Part shown: positions 1 through 10,003 of the stretch, in pieces
How positions within the stretch are numbered: position 1 is the stretch's first letter
Layout of the letters: each line of letters begins with the position of its first letter
Origin: Raphanus sativus
Lineage: Eukaryota; Streptophyta; Magnoliopsida; Brassicales; Brassicaceae
DNA: 64,000 nt
Direction of reading: 5' to 3'
Assembly: GCF_000801105.2 (NCBI RefSeq)
Contig: NC_079516.1
Location: forward strand, 49,211,265 to 49,275,264
The notes under the pieces: generated by a model
Told to the model about the DNA's origin: nothing
Database searches by the model: none
The model's input: only the letters and a program-made list of their open reading frames with translations
Made by a program: the position numbers and the translations under genes

Positions 1-1890
1 CGTAGTCCCAACATTGCCAAAAAAATTATGTGGCCATGGTAGTTTTCAGAACCAAATTAACAATTTTGTTGCGGATCCAAGCATGATCTCCATATTGTAA
101 AGCTATCTATTTGTACGTAACAGGCTGAAATTATATATCGGGCAACCAAATTACTTGTTAAAGTTGATATACTTTGCTTCCACTGTCTATAGATAAACTG
201 ATAAACATCAATAGGATTGTTTCACACTACGCCATGTCCCATGTGATCTTGAAGATACCACATTTCCTATAAGATAGCATTGAGTTCGGAGTGAAAAGAT
301 AAAGCAAAATAGAAACCCTCATTTGTTTTGTAACCGTTGGCTCCCATTTGAGTTTTGTCATCAGAGTTACTCTTTTATGCAGGCCAAAAAATAAAGCTGC
401 TCTTTATGCAGTCGCCATTTTTGGAACCAAAACCAACATCCTTAGTTTAAAGGTTTTGCAGATGTTTTGGTTCGATATTTTTTATCAACGGTTTGACTTT
501 GTTTTCTGTACATTTTGTATTCATTTTTATCAACGGTTCAACTCAACGAAGAAGATTCACAACTCAATGGCGTGAAGAGAGAAAGAGAAGTAATAATGAG
601 TAAAGAGAGGCAGTGGGCTGTGTCAGAAGTGGTAAAAGCATAAAAGTGAGTAGTAACAAGTGGGTGGTGAGGGTTATTTTGATATGTGTGTGACTCATCT
701 TTGATTTGACTACTCATAGTACTTCTCTTTTTTTCACTTTTACCCCTCATTTCTCTATTCTTTACATTACTAGCCTCGTAATCTCTTAATAACAATACAC
801 AGTACACTCACAGCAGATAAATAAGTATATTTTCCCACTAATTTTCATATTAAAACCGAGCGTCAAATTTTTTTTGCTTGAATTCGGGAACGTAGATGTT
901 CGCTGGTGTTCGTTTTCTAATCTTTTATATCCTCTTCGTTGGCGTTTGTTACATGTTCTCGTTCTTACGATTTATCTGTTAAACCAGTTAATAACAATAT
1001 GGCAAACCGATAATTTAATGAGTCATTGAGGTAAAAATACAGGAAATGAAAGATATTTGGGTTTCAAAGCGGGGAAGTTTATATTTGGGTACGGTATCAA
1101 ACCTGTGGTGGGGAATGTACCAGTTTGTCCCCTATGACGAATATACAAAAAATCTGCTTGTGTCAGCGAAGTAATTTGAAAAGGATGTTTTGTCTTCATT
1201 TGAACCACTTGCTCATAAAGAGGAAGAACTCGACCTTAGCGCGTGCACTACAGATATTTATTCATAAATGTCTATTTTTAATATAACCGAAAAGAAATTA
1301 TATTCTAGATAAAAGGTTCATGTCGACGACAAGAGCTCTGAGTTGTGATGTCATGTGGTTGTCATGTCGGGAATTTATTCCGAGGAAACGTTTCGGTGAA
1401 CCTCAACAGCTTTCGGTTTGTGCGATGGATGCTCTCGACGGAGGACCACCGATGATGAAGGCGGATGTTGCGCTTGCATCCGTTCTGTGGTTGCTCGGAT
1501 TCCGTCGATTCGAGCAAAGGGATGCGGTGGGTTTCAGTTGGGCCGTAGGCCCAGTTTTGTTTTGATTGTATTATGTGTATTACGGTTGTCCTGTGGCTGA
1601 GTTTGTTGGGTTTGGGCATTTCGAATATGTTGGTTATTAATATTAAATAATTGTTCTCCGAATTTGACTATGTCCTTGTTATAAAAACAGAATTGTAATG
1701 ATTCGGTCACCTATTATGAAATGATTCCGGTTAAATCTCTGGTTTCTTGTTAGTGGTAATGAATTTAAAATACCAAATGACCAACATAAGATTATCATTA
1801 AGTTCACAATATGAAATACCAAATGACCAACATAAGATTATGATTAAGTTCATCAAGGTGGACGACTTCACTTGATAGTTATTTAAAAGA
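1..1890. other. Left intergenic region, no supported gene
   Basis: No reading frame here looks like a real protein. Short open stretches around 1320-1620 are somewhat GC-rich and open on both strands, and they do not resemble a family I recognise. They may be the remains of an old retroelement. A 46-bp unit (starting at about 1768 and again at about 1814) is tandemly duplicated with one or two differences. Confidence 0.5.
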
Positions 1891-1896
1891 CAAGAA

Positions 1897-2377
1897 CTAA
1901 CAACAGAAGCTTAAAGTACGATACGGAGAATCTCTATTTTTTACGAAATAAACAACCAACGCAGTAGCTAAGGCTAAGCCACCACCGGAATAAACAACTA
2001 CATTACGGAATATCGTTTGTGTCTGTTTTATATGACCTGTAACACGATCTTCAATGGCCTTCAAACTTTCATTGATCGAACCCGAGGACCGAACCACCTC
2101 TAATGCAGCAATCTGGGCATTGGCTTGACGGAGAGCAGCACTTAAAGCTTTGAATCCTGTCCCTCGCCTCCAAAAGACTCTTCTTCTGCCAACGACAGGC
2201 TCTCTCCTTGTCGTGCCAAACCACAAAACCATGATCTTCGCACTTGTAATATCTCCTTCCGGGGTTGTCATCACTCCACGAAATCACTAGGTCGGTCGGC
2301 TGAGAGCAGTGACACGGAGGAGCGTCAACGATTGGAATAGAACCAATAGATGGCAACGAATTTTGACTTACAGCCAT
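1897..2377 (-). pseudogene. GRF-type zinc-finger small membrane protein, frameshifted
   Basis: The minus-strand frame starting at 2377 encodes a GRF zinc finger: a CHC cluster near residue 22, then CEDHGF, then a conserved WHD and C-R-W. This matches the plant small GRF proteins resembling At4g04775. The first frame stops after 102 residues. A second minus frame (2274-1897) carries the expected continuation: a short coiled coil rich in A, Q and E, then a hydrophobic segment near the C-terminus that looks like a membrane anchor. The two halves overlap around 2130-2180, so one base gained or lost there would explain the split. No intron signal joins them cleanly. Either this is a recent pseudogene or the assembly has a one-base error. 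Family members are numerous in Brassicaceae and their function is not established. Confidence 0.6.
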
Positions 2378-2827
2378 TGTTGTTTACTGATAAGAAATAA
2401 AATATGATCCAAGTGAGGAAGAAGATAGTATTAACTATTTTATAATAATATAGGAAGCTTCTCGTTCTCAACACGTTACCAAATTGTGGGCCAAATGTTT
2501 TAAATTAATACATTAAATAATTATGTGGACCGAAAACTTACAGCAAAGCTTCAAGAAGAGGAAAACGAAACTGGAATACAAGGAATTAGATTTTACATTC
2601 AAATCGAACCAGATCCTTTACCATGTTGCAGTAACCGAACGAAAAAGATAAGGTTGCAAGATCTTAATTAATATTTTACTATAATCGAAACTGTCAGAGA
2701 TATTTTCCTTCTGGGGAGACAAAACTAATCATGAATAGTGACCCCTAGTAGTAGCTAGACGGCTTTGCATTAAATGAACTATCTGTCCAAAATTCGGTAT
2801 ACGTGTATGTATTCATCCCCCTTTGGC

Positions 2828-2834
2828 TATAAAT
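2828..2834 (+). promoter_or_regulatory. Probable TATA box of the MURA-like transposase gene
   Basis: TATAAAT lies about 100 bp upstream of a 5' UTR intron with donor GTAAG at 2932 and acceptor TTTTTTCCAG ending at 3040, immediately before the start codon at 3041. Confidence 0.4.
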
Positions 2835-3040
2835 GGAGACTCCCAGCATCAAAGATTTGGTCAGAAAGCAACATATCATTTCAGTTTCTTCTGTAAACAT
2901 CCGGTTTGTCTTCCCTACAGCAGCTTTAAGGGTAAGTCACCGGTCCTCATCTAGGGTTTGATTTTAAATATTAATAACTGTTTGAACCATATAAACGTTT
3001 TTTGTATTGTTCATCGACTGAATCTATTTATTTTTTCCAG

Positions 3041-4029
3041 ATGGGAACGTTAGTAATAATTGCTCAAGGCGTTTGGGAGAAATCACCAGCCGGCGTGTGG
3101 ATGTTTGTGGAGAACCTTGCAACCGAACGGGAGACTGTTTTAATCAACCCCAAAGACCGTCTCGAAGGTTTGGTGGAGATGATTAGAATCAGACTCGATC
3201 TTGGAGTTCTCACTCCAGTGGTGTTGACATACCAGCTCCCTGAGTGGATGCTCGATCCAGAAGGACCAAGGACTCCACCGATGACTCTGGCGACCAATAA
3301 CGACGTCGAGACGATGTTGAGCGTGACGGAGTATATGACCGACAAAGTGATGTACGTGACTAGTGGACCTGAGCTAGTTGCTAAATATCAGTTTCTCTGT
3401 CGCACTCCTTTCAAAATTGGAGGCAGAAGCTTCCTAGGAGAGGGAGTGACTGAAGAACAACATCATCAAGCTATCAAAGGTTACTCTCAAATAGTTAGAT
3501 TAATTGATATTACGTTTAAAAATGGTATTCTTAGTAAATAAAACGGTTAATGATTTTTGGTTCTATATTTTTGTGGTTGCAGATCTTGTTGGAGGGCACC
3601 CGATTATCTGTAGCAAGAGCATGTTGGAGATAATGTTCAACGAGCCTCAGCTTCTCATTGTTTACCGGGTTGCTCTTGAAATAGAGTTGGTTTATGCTCC
3701 GACTCCTCAACAAAGAGATGAATTTCCCCGCTTTACCGTGGATGATGCAATAACAATCTTGGAAGGTGAAAATCCGTATAACAATGGAGAAAACATCAAT
3801 GTTCAGAGCGAAGAAGGTAACTTTAGAAAAACAGAAATGTTTTATATTTGAAAAATTAGGGCATGGTGTATTAGGGCATAGTGTATTATACCAACCTTAT
3901 GTTTAACATGTCCATCATCTGTGTCAACAAAAGAAAAGTAAACTTGTATATTTGGAAGAGATTATACGGTTAAAGAAGTGTGGGAATGTATAATTAAAAA
4001 AATAATATTTTCATACACTATAGTCCTAT

Positions 4030-4067
<38 letters not shown>

Positions 4068-7000
4068 TACCCAAGTCCTCTTATGGAAGCATTTTTGAGA
4101 TAAACATAACGGATTGTATTGGGTCTGACTGATAGTTCTACAAGGCGAACCAATGGATATGGAGCAGCTTCAGCGTGAGTTTCCTAACATCCGAGCTCCA
4201 ACCACAGGATCACATGGAGAACCACTGGATGTCCAACCGCTTAGGACCCTCGGGCCGTATGAACCGTTACGGGAAGATGAGAGTGCTGAGGAGCAGGCAT
4301 ACTGGAATGGAGTATTTGAAGCTGAACGTATCCATCAAGTCAATGTCTCGCAAGCTCCCCGTCACACTAACGGTGCCTTAGGTCTTCCCATTGGACCTAA
4401 CCAGAGGGTCACAGCTCCTCCAACGCCAAATACGGTTCTGGTTGGTGATGAGGAATATGCATCTTACACCGGGTCGTCCGACGGTTTAAACGACGGTCAG
4501 AATAACAATGGCATAGTGACTGGAAATGCGAACACAGAGGACCTGATCAACATCACTGATGGAGTGGCAGAAGGTTGTAGAACTCCTAAGTATCCAAGTT
4601 ATTAAAAATTATTTTTCCAAAAATTCCAAATTAGTATCATCATTTGAGTAGTTGGCTTGGATGTTGTAGGAGCAGAGCCCGCGCCAGTGGAGAATGGGAG
4701 CACAGCTACTCGTCGGAGCAACAACGGACCAAACCTTGACCTCACGCTTGGCATTGGGATCAATAACAACCATGGGAGTGATGAAATAATCGATATCAAG
4801 GACTCTGATTCTGAGGCTGATGGGGAAAGCGGTGGGTTTGGGTCTGATCCTTTCTTTTAAAATGCTTTTAAAATAATGGTGCTTCTCTGGTTTATGTAAA
4901 ATATCAGTACTCTTTTTAACGGCTATGTCGGGGTGTAGTTTTTGGGTTTGTTCAACCTGGAACGATGCAATAACTTATGTGTGAAATGGTTTGTAATGTA
5001 ACATATATGAATGTGAAATAGGTTTCCTAAACTCTCGGTTTCGTTAAACTAATACCAAAAATAAAACCAAATTTGTAGGAGTTAAAAACAACGATGTGGA
5101 TGAACTTTACGAAGGAATGGTGTTTAGAAATAGAGCACACTTCAAACATCACATCGCACTTTATGCTTTGCACAAGAAATTCAGGTTGAGAAACACCCGT
5201 TCTTCACCACAAGGAATCGTCATGAGATGCATAAGTGGAACGTGTTTGTGGAGGGTCTACGCAACGAAAATTAAAAACGTTGACAAATATGAAATACGAA
5301 AAATGTTTCTAGACCATACATGTTCCGTTGACGACCGTATTGGTAATAAACAATCATCTAACAATTTTATATCACGAATTTTTATTTCATAACAACAAGT
5401 TTTAAAATCATTATATATTTATATGCATTGGCAAGAACCGATAATTCCATAAACAAATCTCAGAGATTGAAACTGTTTTTCCAAATTTAGGATATGAACG
5501 ACAAGCTACACATGGTCTAATTGGAGAGGTTATGAGGTGCAGATATGGTGGAAACGGAGGGGCTCCAAAGCCTAATGAAATCATGCAGGTTATGCTTGGT
5601 GAGCATGATGTCAAAATATCTTACTGGAAAGCATGGCGATCACGTGAAATTGCACTCGACAACAGTCAAGGATCTTCTTCTGGATCGTATAATTTGATCC
5701 CAAATTACCTAAACCAACTGGTTGTAGCGAACCCGGGTACCATTTCGCATTTGGAAACCAATTTCCAAACAGGAATTGGTCATAGGTTCAAGTACCTTTT
5801 TTTGGCTCTGGGGCTTCTGTGAGGGGGTTCGAGCAAATGCGGAATGTTATTATAGTGGATGGAACACATTTGCGTGGTAAATATGGTGGTTGTTTGTTGA
5901 CGGCGTCGGCTCAAGATGGTAATTATCAAGTTTACCCTCTTGCAATAGGTGTGGTTGATAGTGAAAATGACAAAGCATATGAGTGGTTCTTCAAGATGCT
6001 GCTGCAATTCATCCCAAACGAAGAAGGTGTTGTATTTGTTTCAGATAGACACTCGTCTATTTACTATGCCATCTCCCAGGTAATATATTTATACTATATT
6101 ATTATGCAACTTTGTTTTCTTTTTTATTTGGAATGTTAATACAGAAATATAATCATATATCGGTGTTGTCTTTGTTATTATTAAGTTAATCTGTATTTTC
6201 ACGAACTTTAACCATATACTTTCGATACCAATCTTAATGAAATTTTTTGTTTGTGAAGGTGTATCCTGAATCGAGGCATTGTGCCTGCATATTACACTTG
6301 AAGCGAAACATACGTACTTTTTTCAAAAACAAGCATCTCTCTTACCTTGTAGGTAAAGCAGCTCGGGCGTATCGTCTTCCTGAATTCTATGGGGTGTTCA
6401 ACGAAATAAAAATGATGAACGCGTCTTGTGCCGAATACCTTATAGGTATAGGGTTTGAACACTGGGCGCGAGTGCATTTTAAGGGGAATCGTTACAACAT
6501 CATGACAAGCAACATTGCTGAAAGTTGGAACGCTGTTCTTCGCGAAGCAAGAGATTATCCTATATTGCCTTTGCTTGAATTTATTAGATCAAAACTAATG
6601 AATTGGTTTTCAGAGAGGAGGAGTGGAAACGAGGACGAAAATAACCTTTTCAGCCGCCGGGTGCGTGAGATATTAGACTTTAATTTTCAACAAAGCGGAG
6701 GTATGATAGCAAGCAAGATCAATAGGGTGGAATACGAAGTCAAAGACAAAGATGGAGGATCATTCCACGTCAACCTAAGGAACAAAAGTTGCAGTTGTAA
6801 TGTATTCCAATCCCTCATGATACCGTGTTCACATGCTATTTGTGCATGTACAAAAGGAAAAGTAAGGGTCGAAACACTTGTGTCCCAAGTTTACAGTGTA
6901 CAATGTCTAGCAGCTGCTTACAAAGAAGAAATATTCCCGGTTAGCAAAATGAGTAGCGAACCATTTGAAGAAAGCGAAAGTGTTGCCTTCGAAGTCCTCC

Positions 7001-7214
7001 CACCGGTAACTAGGCGTCCACCTGGCAGACCCCGTAAGAGCCGAATATTATCAGCTGGAGAAATAAGGGTATGTAAAAATTTGAAAACTATAATCCTGAT
7101 TATGAATAGACCGCTAACAATTGTTTTTTAGATGAAAGCTCCAAGGAAAAAGCATTTTGCAGCCGTTGTAAGGGAAGTGGACATAACCGAGCAACATGCA
7201 AGGTTCCTATATAA
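3041..7214 (+). pseudogene. MURA-like MULE transposase, eight exons, two frameshifts
   Basis: Exons that keep phase: 3041-3479, 3583-3816, 4145-4573, 4670-4831, 5079-5342, 5491-6079, 6259-7068 and 7132-7214. Domains in order: an N-terminal MULE region, an acidic linker, a MuDR DNA-binding domain (exon 5), and the DDE transposase core with VDGTHLRGKYGG (first Asp) and VSDRHSS (second Asp) in exon 6. Exon 7 carries a NIAESWN motif, a SWIM zinc finger (CSC...CSH) and an AT-hook (RPPGRPRK). Exon 8 carries a CCHC zinc knuckle (CSRCKGSGHNRATC). Two single-base losses break the frame: one near 5811 before GASVRGFE, the other near 7158 before CSRC. Allowing one base back at each place, the coding length becomes a multiple of three (about 1,003 residues). 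The copy therefore looks recently inactivated and would make no active transposase unless rescued in trans. Confidence 0.85.
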
Positions 7215-7317
7215 AAACCTAATAATGTGAATGCAACTTGGCATAACTCGGATGATGAAGGTGTTTGGAAAGCAAGGATGACTGGTCGAAGACATATATT
7301 AAAAAAAAAAAAAATGT

Positions 7318-7380
7318 AAAATATAATGTAAAACCGGATTGAGGCGGGATTGTAATATGCCCGAGATATAGTATAAATAA
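7318..7380 (+). repeat. MURA-side copy of a shared 3'-flank sequence
   Basis: About 65 bp just after the transposase resembles 9614-9680 after the B3 gene. Both contain an ACCGG(A/T)TT core followed by a G-rich stretch, a GTAATA/AGTATTA block, a CCC, and ATATAGTA-type sequence. The similarity is imperfect but collinear. Confidence 0.5.
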
Positions 7381-7646
7381 GAATGTCAAGTTGGAAATAA
7401 AATTATTGTTAACCGTCATTTGTTTTGGTTGTGGTTGTATAGTATAGAAGCATTAGTATATTTAACAAATCTTGAGCTAAGTTGGTACAATGTCGGGTTT
7501 TACTGGATATTAAAAATCAGATGTTTAGATATACTATAGGAGCGTGTAGCAAGAATTGTAAATTATTAAAAGGTTAATATTAATAATGTTATTGATTAAC
7601 ATAACCAACCCCTTCTAATATATGCAAAGTGTTTTATTCGGTTCTT

Positions 7647-7657
7647 TAATACCGGTT
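7647..7657 (+). repeat. TAATACCGGTT word, copy 1
   Basis: First of three exact 11-bp copies with palindromic core ACCGGT in the non-coding DNA of the putative MULE. It lies between the transposase and the B3 gene. Confidence 0.5.
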
Positions 7658-8054
7658 CGAGCTGACATATTTGGAGGAAGATTGAATGTAACATTTAATA
7701 GATGATTATTCATAACCAGCTGACAAAAAGTTCAACGGTGTATATTAACGATGTTCGCATTAAACCAAAGCTGAAGGAGAATAAAAAATAAATAAAAGAG
7801 GTATATTATTATAAATATTTCTTTGTGGAGCGACTCTTGCAAAAAGGTAACATCTTTCTCCCGTAAAGCCATCTCGACGAAGAGGACGAAGAGAAGATCG
7901 GGCGGATCGTCGGAATAATCAGGTAAATCCACGGCGTATCTGCTTTATTGTTATCTATACGGTAGATGTGATTACTTTATCTTCTCAATTTTGGGTTCGG
8001 TCGATTAGAAACCCTAAATTCAATCGAATTGAAACCCAAAATTAAATCGATTTC

Positions 8055-8061
8055 TATATAA
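8055..8061 (+). promoter_or_regulatory. Probable TATA box of the B3 gene
   Basis: TATATAA lies about 94 bp upstream of the chosen start codon at 8155. Confidence 0.4.
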
Positions 8062-8154
8062 GCGAGTTAGGGTGTGAAATTGAATTTTGATAATGTCTGT
8101 GGTTCTCGTTTCAATTGATTCTCGTTCCTGTTGTTCTCTCTTTCAGGCTAAACA

Positions 8155-9296
8155 ATGGCCGACCAAACTCTTCACTCTCCTACGAACCCACATTTTTTTC
8201 AACCTCTCCTTCCAGGATTCGAGACTCACCTCGTACTCTTTTCACTATTTAGCTGTTCCTTTTAAAATATTGTCTTTACTGTTGCTGCATCTCACTTGCA
8301 GAACCTTCCTCTAGCTTTCTTCGTGAAACATGTCCAAGGAAGTTACGACCACATCAAGACTGCAAAACTGAGAACAGATGCGTCGGATAATACCGTGTTA
8401 GTGAAGATAGACGGCATGAAACTGACAGAAGGTTGGAAAGACTTTGCAGTGGCGCAGGACCTGCGGATCGGTGACATCTTGATTTTCAGACATGAAGGAG
8501 ATATGGTGTTTCATGTCACACCTTTCGGACCAAGTTGCTGTGACATTCAATATACTGCACCATCATCTGGAGACATCAATAATGATGGTCATGATCACAC
8601 AACGTACAACACGGGTACAGCTTGTTGTATTTCGTTACCATCTAATGAAACATAACCTTAATATTCTATTTTTCACCTCAAAAATTGTTTCTTACTTTTC
8701 AGGAGGAACAGGATCAATTTCTTCTTTGACATTCGACTATTGTTTTCTTGCGGAAGTCACTGCTTCTAACAAAAAAGAAGACAAACTTGTGAGTCAATTT
8801 ATATGGTGAAATTAATTGTTTGCTTTCTACAATTAATCTCTTCTGTTATCGACTATTGTTTTATTTGCAGTCTCTGCCGGTGCAAGCAACGAATTGTACT
8901 GCTTTGAACCAACAATGCCAAGAGACGATACTAGTGAACAAAGATGGTAAATCATGGAAGGTCAGTTTGCGATTTAGCCAATCTGGCGGTAACTATTACA
9001 TCACAAGAGGGTGGAGAAAGTTCACTGTCGATAACAGATGCGAGATAGGGGAAGTTATTATCTTTAATGTCGTTGGAGATGGGAAAACTACTCCATTGCT
9101 GTGTGTATGTCCGGAAAGAAAAGCGGACTCAGAATTTCTGGGCAAAGACAAACACTTGAGGAGAAAGAGTGGTGAGTATTATCCATTGACAAGCTTGAGT
9201 TGGTTCTTCTATCTTTAACTAGATTGGTTCAGGTTTAACTTCGTTGCTTGGTCTTCTTAAGCAGGTGACATTGCTTCTACCTCACGGATAAATTAG
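8155..9296 (+). CDS. REM-type B3-domain DNA-binding protein
   Basis: Five exons keep phase throughout: 8155-8232, 8302-8614, 8703-8788, 8871-9171 and 9265-9296, giving 269 residues with a normal stop. The start matches REM proteins: an N-terminal [14 protein letters not shown] followed by [12 protein letters not shown], the opening of a B3 fold. The first B3 domain spans roughly residues 13-105, with [16 protein letters not shown] and LIFRHEG near its end. A second B3 domain spans about 155-240, with [20 protein letters not shown]. The protein should be nuclear and bind DNA. The gene appears intact although the neighbouring transposase is broken, so it may be selected or recently acquired. 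It sits between a MULE transposase and a MULE ULP gene, which raises the possibility that it is element cargo; a plain host REM gene is the alternative. Confidence 0.8.
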
Positions 9297-9613
9297 CAGA
9301 ATGATCATGGATGTGGTTACGTAGATATCTACATGCTGCCTCATTTTCACTACTTTTGTTCTCTTTATCCTTTCACTCTCCTCCTGTGTTTAATAATGGT
9401 CTACTCTCAAGGTTGTTTATCTTTCTCTGCTTTTGTTCTCTATCTCCTTTCACTCTCCTTGTGTGTTTAATAACGGTCTACTCTCAAACTTGTTTACTTG
9501 TTTCTCTGTCTGGTGGATTATGTGTTTATGTTAAATTGAATCTTTGGTTTTAAGTTGTTACAACAAGATTTTAAACAGGCACAACTTTGACATGCACATT
9601 AACTTGACAAAGC

Positions 9614-9680
9614 AATGTAAAATTAGACGTATAACCGGTTTAAGGGGAGAAAGTATTACGCCCCATATATAGTAGAAAGT
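9614..9680 (+). repeat. B3-side copy of a shared 3'-flank sequence
   Basis: Diverged, collinear match to 7318-7380. It contains AAGTATTAC at 9651, which is close to but not identical with the YAGTATTAY word reported for Arabidopsis VANDAL21. The flanking DNA to about 9.84 kb also has a tandem pair of GGTTACCCTTATGAGA. Confidence 0.5.
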
Positions 9681-9713
9681 ATAATAACGGTTATACTTTA
9701 ATTTTTAGGATTT

Positions 9714-9772
9714 TAATACCGGTTAAACCGGTATCCGGAACTATTTGAAATTTTGGCAATTTAATACCGGTT
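9714..9772 (+). repeat. TAATACCGGTT words, copies 2 and 3
   Basis: Exact copies lie at 9714-9724 and 9762-9772, with a further AAACCGGTAT half-match at 9725-9734 directly after copy 2. They sit between the convergent 3' ends of the B3 gene and the ULP gene. Confidence 0.55.
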
Positions 9773-10003
9773 ATCGTTGAAAATGTCGGACTAAGATTCA
9801 CGGTTACCCTTATGAGATGGTTACCCTTATGAGAGGTTTATTTGTTGTTGATGTTTTAAAATATCCCAATAGTGATGACGGTTAAAGTAACTGAGGTTGG
9901 ACCAAGAGTTAGATTACAAGAGTCTTATTTCTGTTAAACATATTACAAGCATGCAACATAGAAGGAATTGATATCATACATCAACTTGTAATTATCTTAC
10001 ACC

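Noticed and set aside
538..807. 89-codon minus-strand open frame
   Set aside because: Low-complexity composition with no homologue I recognise and no gene context.
1320..1620. Overlapping open frames on both strands
   Set aside because: They show no recognisable motif and resemble GC-rich non-coding DNA; not called as genes.
9651..9659. AAGTATTAC resembling the VANDAL21 word YAGTATTAY
   Set aside because: The first base does not fit and it occurs once; not evidence of the same binding system.
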